Positions 54,912-64,000 of a stretch of 64,000 bases of DNA are shown piece by piece. The notes below the pieces were generated by a model. The model made no database searches, was not told the origin of the DNA, and was given only the letters and a program-made list of their open reading frames with translations. The stretch covers positions 186,001-250,000 of the forward strand of contig NC_003076.8 in NCBI RefSeq assembly GCF_000001735.4. The letters run 5' to 3'. A program made the translations under genes and the position numbers. The stretch comes from Arabidopsis thaliana (Eukaryota > Streptophyta > Magnoliopsida > Brassicales > Brassicaceae). Position 1 is the stretch's first letter. The number at the start of each line of letters is the position of its first letter.

Positions 54912-55441
54912 TTATTCAGTTCTAGGGTTTCCAAGTTTTCCGATTCGTCGTTATATGATTCAGCCGGAGAACTAAACCTCGCGATTCAGAATTGCCTACC
55001 ACGCCAAGAGGGAGGAGTCGGGAGTGCGGAATTTTTATTTTTATTGTTTTATTTTCTTTCCCCAAACCAAAATCATCACCAAAAATCCAAAAAGTTAAAA
55101 GTTCTGACAAAGGCGGGAAAGTTGAAAAAGATTTGGGCCGAAATTATGAGACGCGTGGTTTTATTTTAACTTTGGGCTTGGTTTTTACGGACATAGCGTT
55201 CCAAGACAAGTGTGATATTGCCACGGCCTTTTATTGCGGTAACTAACGGCACGAATGCTAACCCGAAATCGTTCCAAACAATAATTGCTTACGTGGACAT
55301 TTTAAAACATCTGTTCAATGTGATTGGTGACTGACTTCAATGAAAATTACATTGCAACAATGGTCAAGTATCACAGAAAATTACATTGCAACAATCTCCA
55401 CCTTCAAATCTCTAAACACGCCAGATTCTGAGAACTATAAT
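54912..55441. other. BRCA2B promoter and leader
   Basis: A 530-bp spacer. It includes the BRCA2B leader, an E2F-type site (separate entry) and the 3' UTR of PRA1.B5. Confidence 0.5.
55113..55120 (-). promoter_or_regulatory. E2F site upstream of BRCA2B
   Basis: The minus strand reads TTTCCCGC, the canonical E2F motif, 202 bp before the ATG. It fits S-phase expression of a recombination gene. Binding is inferred. Confidence 0.6.
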
Positions 55442-56113
55442 TTACACGGGGGAAGCCGCTGAGGAGGCAGAGGGTGCTACAGAGGGGATCGCGGGAACAC
55501 CGATGAATGAGAGGAATCCGGAGGCGGCATGATCTTGTTCGTCGAGGAAGAGATCATCGGGAGCTCTAAAGGCGCCATGGACACAGATTGTTGCTATTCC
55601 GATCATGAGAGCGGATATCAATACAGATCCGACGCTTGTGAAGAAGATCACTGCGATCGTGGAGAGGATTAGGCCACCGAGAGTTTCGTATTCGGAGAAA
55701 GATCGGCCGAAGAGGATAAGAGGACGATCTGATGGACGGAAGAGGTAGAGGAAGAGCCAGGAAGCGGCGAGACATAGGAGGAGGATGAGAGAGAATGGGT
55801 GGGCGAGAAGAGAGAAACCAAGGATCAGAGCGACAATGCAAACGTAATTCACCCTGAAATAAGAGGAATTTTTCCGGAATCGCGTCCCGGCCTCGGAGAG
55901 AGAGTCAGGCTTTGTGAAAGCGGATCGATCGAGGAGCTCTGACCACGGACGGCTACGAGATAGACCACCACAGACCGTCTCGGTCACACCGTTGACAAAT
56001 GCACGGACGACTGGAGGTTGCGATTCCACCACAGCGGTTACAATCGGAGGCTGATTGGTGGTGTCTGTTGCGGTGGTGGAAATTGGAAGAACAGGGGGAT
56101 TTGTTGACACCAT
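55442..56113 (-). CDS. PRA1.B5: PRA1-family endomembrane protein PRA1.B5
   Basis: A single-exon gene of 223 residues. The N-terminal third is a Pro/Thr/Val-rich cytosolic tail (MVSTNPPVLPISTTATDTTN). The PRA1 domain starts at RPWSELLDRSAFTKPDSLSE, with FRKNSSYFRVNYVCIVALIL leading into the first of two hydrophobic hairpins. The tail ends in a Ser/Ala-rich SAASPV. PRA1 proteins bind prenylated Rab GTPases and help sort them between the ER, Golgi and endosomes. The start ATG at 56113 gives the usual length for group B. Confidence 0.94.
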   Translation of the reverse strand: MVSTNPPVLPISTTATDTTNQPPIVTAVVESQPPVVRAFVNGVTETVCGGLSRSRPWSELLDRSAFTKPDSLSEAGTRFRKNSSYFRVNYVCIVALILGFSLLAHPFSLILLLCLAASWLFLYLFRPSDRPLILFGRSFSEYETLGGLILSTIAVIFFTSVGSVLISALMIGIATICVHGAFRAPDDLFLDEQDHAASGFLSFIGVPAIPSVAPSASSAASPV

Positions 56114-56733
56114 TCGATTTTGTTCTTTTGGGATTTTGAGATTGGAAAATTTTAGGAGACGAATGATTTAGAGGTTGCTGAAGTTGCGGTAGTGTTATGT
56201 ATATATAGGATCACAATTACGCGTCTTTCAACTTTGATTATACACCTTGCTTCATCTGATAGCTAATCTATATTCATTTGCTAAAATAAAAATAAAAATA
56301 ACCTCCTGATATTATAACTCAGGTTATTTTTTTGCTTAACGTAGTTTATACAATAATTCTTGATTACTTAGGCAAAGTGCATTTGACCATTAATGTTCCA
56401 GTCACAGGAAGTTTCCCTAATAGAAAATATTTTTAACACAATGTTGATCTGTCATATGGAGTAGTAGACTTGACAATGTCAAATCCTTTTTTCTTTGATA
56501 ACATTCATCTTCGAATTCTAAACATAATTATATCTAACGAGTAGACAAAGACTAAATAACCATTGTTTACCCTGATAGTAAGTTGTAGCATCATATATAG
56601 CATAAATGTTATTTCTTAATGCAACTCCATCAAACCTTAGATATGTTTACAATACGAAGTAGTTCAAAGTTACTTGATCGATGAGAGTAGATCATACATT
56701 TCAAGACAATCACACTAATCACCTACCACGGAA
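56114..56733. other. Spacer between PRA1.B5 and MDL2
   Basis: PRA1.B5 promoter with a TATATATA-like word on the minus strand at about 56199-56207, then AT-rich sequence and the MDL2 3' UTR. Confidence 0.4.
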
Positions 56734-58033
56734 TTAAAGAGTCGCCCCGTTCCAACCAAAGAAGGATCCCTGCAAGAAGAACCACACGAGAAAAGAAATG
56801 TATAATTGATATATCAGGTGGTTATAGGCATAAACACTCCAGATGATGGATGACCCTCTAAGCCAGTTAGACAACGGATTTAGAGAAGTTGAACGAATCT
56901 CCTAAATAACTCAACAGTGTGGGTGTAAAGATTGAATTCGAGTAGTGGAACGGTTTATGCATTTGATTTAATTGTTTATAATGCCTAGTTTATGAGTAAA
57001 AGTTATAGGTCCGTCTTATGATGATGAACTTACACACATAAGATGTATTTGTTCCCTATTCATGACCTAGTAGTGCTGGTGTAAAGCGTGTAAACATTGT
57101 GCATATTCTTGACTTTGATGGTCCTAGAGAGACAACGAACAATGAAAATGAGACATGGACGCATATCGGGCATATGAAATCATTAACACATTTGCATATG
57201 TTATGTCACTACATCAAAAAAGTTATCAGAGAGAGGGAATTGCTTGCCTTGGTGTCATAAAACTTGAGGAAGAATCGAGACTTGGGCACCGATAGCTTAG
57301 TCTCAAGAATGGCGGAAACAGCAGCGCTTAGCTTCTTGTTCACATCCGCATTAAGGCCACCGATAGAAACTAATTCACCATAAGCTGCAGGATCCTCGGT
57401 CCCGCCAAATGACATAGGCACTGAGCCTTTCAAGACAATCATCACATACTGCAAATTACCACAATGAACAATGCAATCAGATAATGATCTAAGAAACAAC
57501 ATTACAGGACAAAAATATTTAAACATCACTAACATAAACAAGCAATCGTCAAAGCAGACCAATATTGTTTTTGAAAACAAACTTCAGCAATGAGAAATTC
57601 AAGGGCCAGGAATGGCCTAGAAATCGTGGTAAAATAAAAAAGAAGAACCCCAACGAAGATTGTACAAATAAGTCAAGAGAAGACTCCGGAAATGTGAACC
57701 ACTAGAATAGAACGGAGCAACGAGATAAAATTGCTTAGGGTTTCTATATCATGCATGTGAAGAAAACAACACTCGAATCGCTGTTATTCAATAAGGAGAA
57801 GAAAATGATTAAGAGATAAAGACGCACACAAGGCAAATCTCAGGAGAAAACGAAGAATCGAAACAAAATTCGAACAGAACGAAACGAACTAGAGGTTAAA
57901 TCGAGAGAGAAAAAGGGATTACGTTCTCAGGCTTGCCGATGATTTTCGCGACGGTGGAGGAAGCTTCCGAGAGAATGGAAGATGTATCGACGCCGTCAAG
58001 GTTAACGTTGGTGGAGAGGTTGAGGCACGGCAT
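56734..58033 (-). CDS. MDL2: MIF/D-dopachrome tautomerase-like protein MDL2
   Basis: The exons in transcript order are 58033-57923, 57448-57248 and 56769-56734, giving 115 residues. The start MPCLNLSTNVNLDGV leaves Pro2 at the N terminus, the catalytic base of the MIF tautomerase superfamily. The core has VMIVLKGSVPMSFGGTEDPA and ends NGATL. Plant MDL proteins are small trimeric homologs of animal MIF, localised in the cytosol or peroxisomes. Intron 2 (56770-57247) begins with GC (AAG|GCAAGC). If it is retained, the frame runs eleven codons further to a stop at 57209 and lacks the normal GSFFGWNGATL end. Upstream in-frame codons have no ATG. Confidence 0.94.
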
Positions 58034-58503
58034 TTTCTTCTTCTTCTTCGTCTCTATCACTCGACGCCAATTTTTTTTAGTCAAGCGGATAAAGAGAGTA
58101 AGACCACCCAGGAATTTTCCCCTTTTATCCTTAAACCTTTTTTATTCGCTTAGGCCCAAGCCCATCGTTTTTACGTTTGCATTCTCGTTTCGAAGATTCT
58201 TTCAAACGCTCTGATGAAGTGATTTTGGATTATTTTGTTTAGAAATGGGCCTTAATCTAGTTATAAAAGCCCGCTCAAATTTGAGTGCCCAGGAACGTTT
58301 ATAAAATAGATCTCTCGACCTAGACCCGAACGCACCTAATTGGTTAGATGTTTTTTTGTACTTTTTTATAGCAAATCGATATTTCCATTTTGCTTCTACT
58401 TCATAGAGGGAAACTCTTTCCCCAAAATCAAAACTCCTAAAGGCTTATCTCTGTCTCTCATGACTTGGCCACCAAAAAAACAACAGCTTCAAAGTTTCCC
58501 CAT
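58034..58503. other. Spacer between MDL2 and the kelch gene
   Basis: MDL2 leader and promoter on the left, kelch gene 3' UTR on the right. No gene seen. Confidence 0.45.
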
Positions 58504-61500
58504 TTACAAAGCCACCGCAGATAGAAAGCAACGCCTACCGATCGAGGAAGAAGGCACGTTTTTCCACCCTTCACCTTCCTTAAAACACTCAACCTGCAAA
58601 CACACACATGATCAAAGATTAAACCGTGTCTGCTTATGTAAATTGTTTTAATTTCATTTCAAGTTCAGAACTGATCCTACAGTGTCTAATATGTCATCCT
58701 CTTCCCCTTTGTATCCTCCGATCACATATATTGAGTCTTTAACCACTGCCACTGCTGAATATCCTCTTAAATCCTTCATTGGTTCTCCCGTCATCCATGT
58801 CCCTGTCCTTGGCTCATATATCTCAACACTCGATACCATTGTCTCACCATCAAACCCACCAATCGCATATCTGCAATAGTGCATATGAATACAACCTTAA
58901 AACTCTTACCCAAAATTTGTCTGTTAGTTACTCTCAAAGAAGAAGAAAAATGGGGAGAAGAAACTTACAGTTTTTCATTCAGAACAACAAGAGAATGGCA
59001 GCCTCTTCTCGACTTCATCGATGCAATATTCATCCAGGAGTGCTCTCTAGGATCAAACCTTTCAGCTGTGCTGTTAAAAGTAAGTTTCCAATAAATTGTT
59101 CTTGTTAGCTTCACATGTGTCAAGATTAGGGGAAAAAATAGAACACAAGGCTTAAATGTTCTTACTTCAGGTACTCTTTACCATCATAACCACCGACAGC
59201 ATAAATTGAACTTTTATGCTCCACGGACGCAACTGCAAATCTCTGAGATCAAAGAGCAGTGACAACTCAGAGAATAAAGCCGAGGAGAAGGTCATGGTAT
59301 CATCTTGCTAAGGCTTATAACCAGTAGGTGAGTGGAAGCATAAACTACATTTCTATTGTTAACCTGACACTCCTTACTTGAAATTATAACTTAGCGAAAT
59401 AGAGTAGTTTTAACAATGGATTCTCTTTGGGAATTTATGTTTTTAGCTGTGAGCTTCTGTCAAAAATTTCCCAGTGGGGATCTAATTGACAACTTTTCAG
59501 ATTTTTGGCTTTCACCATATGTCATGCGAATAGAGAAGAACGTTTACCTCCTGCCCCATTGACCTTGTTCTGATCCATCTCCCTATATCTGGATCAAGCA
59601 TCTCAACATCTGAAAAAGATACCATCCCATTCCCACCTCCGATTGCAAATATTTTTCCATCCAAAGTGGCTCCACCTAAACTTCCTTTTCGCTCGTTTAA
59701 GGGGGGGCACAAGCTCCACTGGCCATCAGTCTGGTTAAAGGATTCAGCTTCACAGAAAAAAGAAGAGGCAAAACAGAAATCAAAGATCAGGCTTAAATAA
59801 TTATGGTTAGAGAGAAAAAGAAGTGTGAAGTGGTAGACATTAACTTAAAATATGCACAGCCGAAGTGAAGTGCACTAAATTAATACACCTCACTTCACAA
59901 TTTGCTAAAAATACTAGAGCCATTTGGTTTAGTAATATAATGAAAGTCACAGTAGTATGCTTTTGCCACCCATATTCCGTTTTCTAGTTCTTTTAGTTGT
60001 CTGTTAAGAATATCTGGAAGGTTTATAGGTTTATATATGTATTGTATACAGGCTCTAATGCACTAAATAGTTAACTCATTTTAAGAACAAGAGAAAAAGA
60101 GAGGCCGTACCTGAGTTGGTCCAGCCACGGCCACCGTCATCACCTCCAAAGACGTAAATTTTACCATCCAACTTTGCCACTGATGCATTTGAACGGATAC
60201 AGCTCATTGAACTATGAGCCTTTACAACATTCCTGGATGGAAAATATGACTGCACTGATGACAACCATGTTTCAGAGTCTTTATCAAATCCCCCTAAAAG
60301 AAGAATTGCCTCAGTTGGATCTAAGCTGGTATCATCTGGTGAATGGATCTCCAAATCACTGCCACCAGCTTTGGTGATTAAAGGACCTGATATGGACTCC
60401 AGCATGTTGCAACGCTCTGTCAATTGATAAATTTCCTTGTGTGCTTTGTCCTGAAATACCAAATATCGAAAAGTAAAAGTGTTATGGTTTCTCCACCACT
60501 ATATTTTGAGCTTATTGGTTCCAAAAACAAGGGAAAATGATACCGAGATGAACCCCTAGCTGAAAATGATAGAGGATCATTATCACTGATATAATGAATA
60601 TCTGTGTGGGTGTGGTCATATTACACATGCAAACAGAATTCCAGCAGGAAGAATGAAAATCAAAATAGCAATAAACAAAATCTTACCAGCTTCTCTTCCA
60701 AGTAACATATCTTGGTTGAATTTTCCAGCCCGCATGCCCTGAGTTCCTTCACCTCATGCATCAACTGCAAAATATTTAGCCAATATGATCCCATTGATTT
60801 TGATACACCCAAGAGACATGATAATCTTCCGAGAAGGAATTACAAGTCTCAATTAACTATAGATCATAGTCTTTGGAAGAGAAGCAAGCTGACATGGAAC
60901 AGTTTCTTCTTAACTATTCCTGCAATATTATAGCTAATACACAGAGTTCTACACAGTTAATAATTGACAGCTCAGATGGGTATAAGTAGAAGGGGGGAAC
61001 AGACGTGAGGTTGCCTAAAACTTCGATATTTTGGCTGAGAAAATTGGGGGTTCTGTTTGTCGTTCGTTCTGAGAAGAAATAAAGGGGAAAGTGTTGACTC
61101 TAACAGATTTACACATAGACTTGTATAGGAAGTAACAGTTAAAGTATTAGAAATGGAGACCTAGTTTGAATAAATACCAACCATGTGTAGATACCAACGT
61201 ACCTGGCTTATTGTATGTGGAAGAGGAGAGGATACAAGACAACTGCCATCTATTTTCCCCTCTGAACATGTTTCCTCTTCAAGTGTATCTCTGTCTTCCA
61301 AGTTCTTGCAGGTGGGAATGTTGGCTTGTTCAACAGTTTCAGTTAGACTGTTGTCTCCATGCTCATCATGACTAAAGACGAGATCCTTCAGTTTCTCAAG
61401 AACATGATCCTTATCTATTTGTTTGGGGTTCTGTACGTCTGGATGGTTCTCAGAGAAACCAGGATGAGAAGCAGCAGCAGAGGAGTCAGATTCTCCGCCA

Positions 61501-62442
61501 GAACTGAGTGACACTTCCAAGCTACCCACTGGTTCATTCTCAGAAGGCTTAACCTCATCACTGTTCTCTTTCTTTTCACTTGATGAAATCAAGCGAAAGA
61601 TCTGTCTTGTGTTTGGTGTATTCATGGGTGGTTTAGGTTTCACAGCAAAAGATGTTAGCAGACATGTCAACTTCCTTGTTTGGAAATGATCAAGCTCAAA
61701 CCAAAAATGGTGAGAACTGTAGTAATTATCTGCAATTGCAGGTTTGAATTTTTCCTCGGAAAGTGGTTCACACTGTAACCTAACACTGATTGGAACCTGC
61801 GAAACCGTAAAAGACCACTGCTTATTTCATGAAATTTATACTGCTTATGGAAAAGGTTGGCAAGGGATAATGCCTCCTGAAAACCATATGTAATCCAATG
61901 AACTCATAGAAACACATATTCATGAAAGTGATCAAATGTCACTCTGGTACCTGTGCAGGATATGAGGTTCTCTCAGAACCATCAGAGGTCCAGCCATAAG
62001 GGTCAAAATTGAGCTGACCACAACCAGCAGCCTCAAAAATGCCATGAAGTGTACGATCAGAATAGTTGAAAAGAAACAATGGCAAACCAATATCAATCTT
62101 CTGCACGTATGGATAGTGGTTAGAGGGTAAACCTGTCAAAACCATCAGCGGATTCAAGAAGCATATACATACAAACATTGCGAAATAGAGTTTAGAAACA
62201 AAAAAATGCAACAGCATACGACAATGAGCAAGCAAAGAATCAAAGTAGACAGCAAACAAACAGCTACATTCAGCAGAAGCAAAAACAAGCATGGGAAAAG
62301 AATAAGCTATTCAAGAAGACTCACCAAACAACTGTTTCGACATACATTCTTTGATGGTATTCTTAGTGCAGCCAAAGACAACACCACCTAGTTGACTTTT
62401 CGTCAGGTTTCTGAAGGAAAACTTTCCCCTCCTTTGAGCCAT
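58504..62442 (-). CDS. DCD-domain kelch-repeat protein
   Basis: Ten exons in transcript order: 62442-62325, 62132-61951, 61796-61203, 60764-60687, 60450-60111, 59747-59548, 59242-59166, 59070-58969, 58870-58681 and 58593-58504, giving 656 residues. The N-terminal DCD (development and cell death) domain spans about residues 11-140, with LGGVVFGCTKNTIKECMSKQ, HYPYVQKIDIGLPLFLFNYS and LHGIFEAAGCGQLNFDPYGW. An acidic linker and a short coiled coil (exon 4) follow. Then come six kelch blades with paired Gly: LLLGGFDK, IYVFGGDDGGRGW, IFAIGGGNGM, IYAVGGYDGK, YAIGGFDGE and IYVIGGYKGE. Homologs are described as NS1A-binding-like kelch proteins. DCD proteins are tied to cell-death and stress responses. 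The partner is unknown. Confidence 0.93.
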
Positions 62443-63053
62443 CCTGACATTGATTGGGTAAAAGGAAAGAATATCAAAGGATTTACAGTGTAACAACAAA
62501 TCCAGTCCTTCCAATGATTGAAACGGGTCTTATTGCTCAAGCATGTAATCAAGACAGACACAGTCTCCAGATTTTTCGTACGGTTTTACTAACTAGACAA
62601 CAGAAGGATGAAAACCTTCAAACACATGGTGTGCATTATTAAGACACTCAAGAGGTAGCTTATGAGGCAGCCATTGATGTGAAATTACAAAATCACGAAG
62701 AAATTCACATGATGAAATACGAAACACAAATGTATACAATTTTCAGTCAGCTAACGAACAAGGCCATATAACTTAACACACAAAAACCCAACCAGGAGCG
62801 AAATCAACAAACAGATAATTCTGAAACAAAAGCGCAGAGCAGAGTTTCCAAATCAGTAAACAACGAAATTCCAACCTTACATCTCAACTCCTCGTGAAAT
62901 CGAAACACGATAAGAACCATGCGATGACAAAACCCTAGGAAAATAAGCAAAAGGCAACGACTGAAACCTAAATGCTCACTTAAACTGGAATCGGAGCTTG
63001 ATCAACAGAGAAGTTGAGTGAGAGCGGTGAAAAATCGAAGAAGACGAGGTCTC

Positions 63054-63080
63054 AGAGAGAAAGAGAGAGAGAGGGAGAAG
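63054..63080. repeat. GA-rich microsatellite in the kelch gene leader
   Basis: A run of GA and GAGA words (CT-rich in the transcript direction), a usual feature near Arabidopsis transcription starts. Confidence 0.7.
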
Positions 63081-63900
63081 AAGCTTAGGCCATCATGACT
63101 GATGGCAATGCAAAAGACGATGACAAAGCCGGAGGAGCGACGGAAACTGAGCGACGGAATTTTTAGAGCCTTTTAAGCTGCAAATTTTAAATATACCTTC
63201 TTCTTCTTCTTTTTTTTCAATTTCTTCTGCTTTCTAATATACAACTTTCTCCTTTTTACTTTTTCTACGGTAAATTTTGAAAGAAATTAGACATTAGTCA
63301 AACTGTTTACAAGTATTTCCTTCTGCGGAAAAATAGACATCGATGCAAAATATTTTTAAAAAATATATATCTATTAATTTATCATTTTTAAGAAAAAATT
63401 ATCCTTTGCATATAAAATGCGCGTAACAATGAATTTCCTCGATGAATTTGAAGAAAAACAATAATTGGTCATATTAAAAGAAAAAGAAGAAGTAAATATA
63501 ATATTATCTATAAAAAATCATGTGTTGTCAAATCATGCAATGAAAACATGAATACAATAACACAATTCAATATACCTTTTAGCATATAGGCATGGTCATA
63601 AACTAATTAATAAGAATATTGTTTCTTTTGTTGATAAAATATTGTTTGTCTCCGAAGAAATATATGTAGGGAGATATTAAGTTATTATGATTGTTTCTAA
63701 TGAAGTGAGACATTAAGACTTATTACTAATAGTAGCTAACTTAAATGGAAAAATGTAAACCGTGAAAACTATAATACTTCTATCAAACAAATGAAAAAGG
63801 AGACACATCTTCCTCTTTTATACTTTTACCCTTTTTAGATTTTATTAGATGTGGACATGCAATGTTGCATAAGCCAAACAGTAAAAGTTGTACTAAACAT

Positions 63901-63908
63901 TATATAAA
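63901..63908 (+). promoter_or_regulatory. TATA box of the next gene (outside window)
   Basis: TATATAAA followed about 30 bp later by an A/C-rich start-like region (AGAAACAGACATT). The gene order I recall puts an aldo-keto reductase here. No coding sequence is visible in the window. Confidence 0.5.
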
Positions 63909-64000
63909 TGCTCAACTAAACAAAGAGAAACAGACATTATAATAATCGCTAGTTTTGTACTTAAGTGTGGTTGCGTGATAGAAATATTTGTTTTATAGCC

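Larger units (their letters stand above)
62443..64000. other. Kelch gene 5' leader and spacer before the next gene
   Basis: The kelch gene 5' UTR extends leftwards from near 63080 and is probably spliced. From 63170 the sequence is AT-rich intergenic. A TATA box at 63901-63908 points to a + strand gene that starts beyond the window. Confidence 0.5.

Noticed and set aside
58654-58680. Alternative kelch protein end (DTVGSVLNLK, then stop)
   Set aside because: Splicing at ACT|GTAGGA to 58593 restores a full last kelch blade (VECFKEGEGW). The unspliced end is judged minor.

Overview
The window is plant nuclear DNA. It has dense, intron-rich genes, AT-rich spacers, GT-AG introns with a few GC-AG and one U12-type, chloroplast transit peptides, and plant-only families such as LHCB, RUS, TBL and lectin receptor kinases. 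Gene content and order match the top of Arabidopsis thaliana chromosome 5 as I remember it, about AT5G01450 to AT5G01660. The assembled protein lengths also agree with what I recall (CAX4 454, TAAC 415, RUS5 509, AIRP2 242, LHCB4.1 290, TIC56 527, FER1 255 residues). This identification is from memory, not from a database search.

Layout, left to right: the 5' end of an APD-type RING protein gene (-), cut by the window edge; an LMBR1-like membrane protein (+); a SAM methyltransferase (+); a DC1 cysteine/histidine-rich gene with a 1-nt frameshift (+); CAX4 (+); TAAC/PAPST1 (+); RUS5 (+); AIRP2 (+); LHCB4.1 (+). Next are three tandem intronless L-type lectin receptor kinases (-), then an SPC24-like kinetochore gene (+), OSH1/GILT (-), TIC56 (+), FER1 (-), a DUF538 protein (+), TBL35 (+), BRCA2B (-), PRA1.B5 (-), MDL2 (-) and a DCD-kelch protein (-). 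The last 1.5 kb is the spacer before the next gene, which is probably on the + strand. I rebuilt exon structures by hand from splice signals and reading frame, and exon coordinates are in the entries.

The genes do not form one pathway. Several are plastid proteins (TAAC, LHCB4.1, TIC56, FER1; RUS5 probably). The LecRK trio is a recent tandem array whose members keep a shared upstream block with W-box cores. FER1 carries its known iron-response element (IDRS) and a P1BS site.

I see no convincing undescribed multi-gene system. The points most worth a second look are: the SPC24-like paralog, with a U12-type intron and an intron whose obvious acceptor breaks the frame; the DC1 frameshift; the LecRK footprint and the duplicated flank next to the SPC24-like gene; three GC-AG introns; the CAX4 stop codon that forms whether or not the last intron is removed; uORFs in the AIRP2 leader; and a possible 21-codon spliced transcript between TIC56 and FER1.
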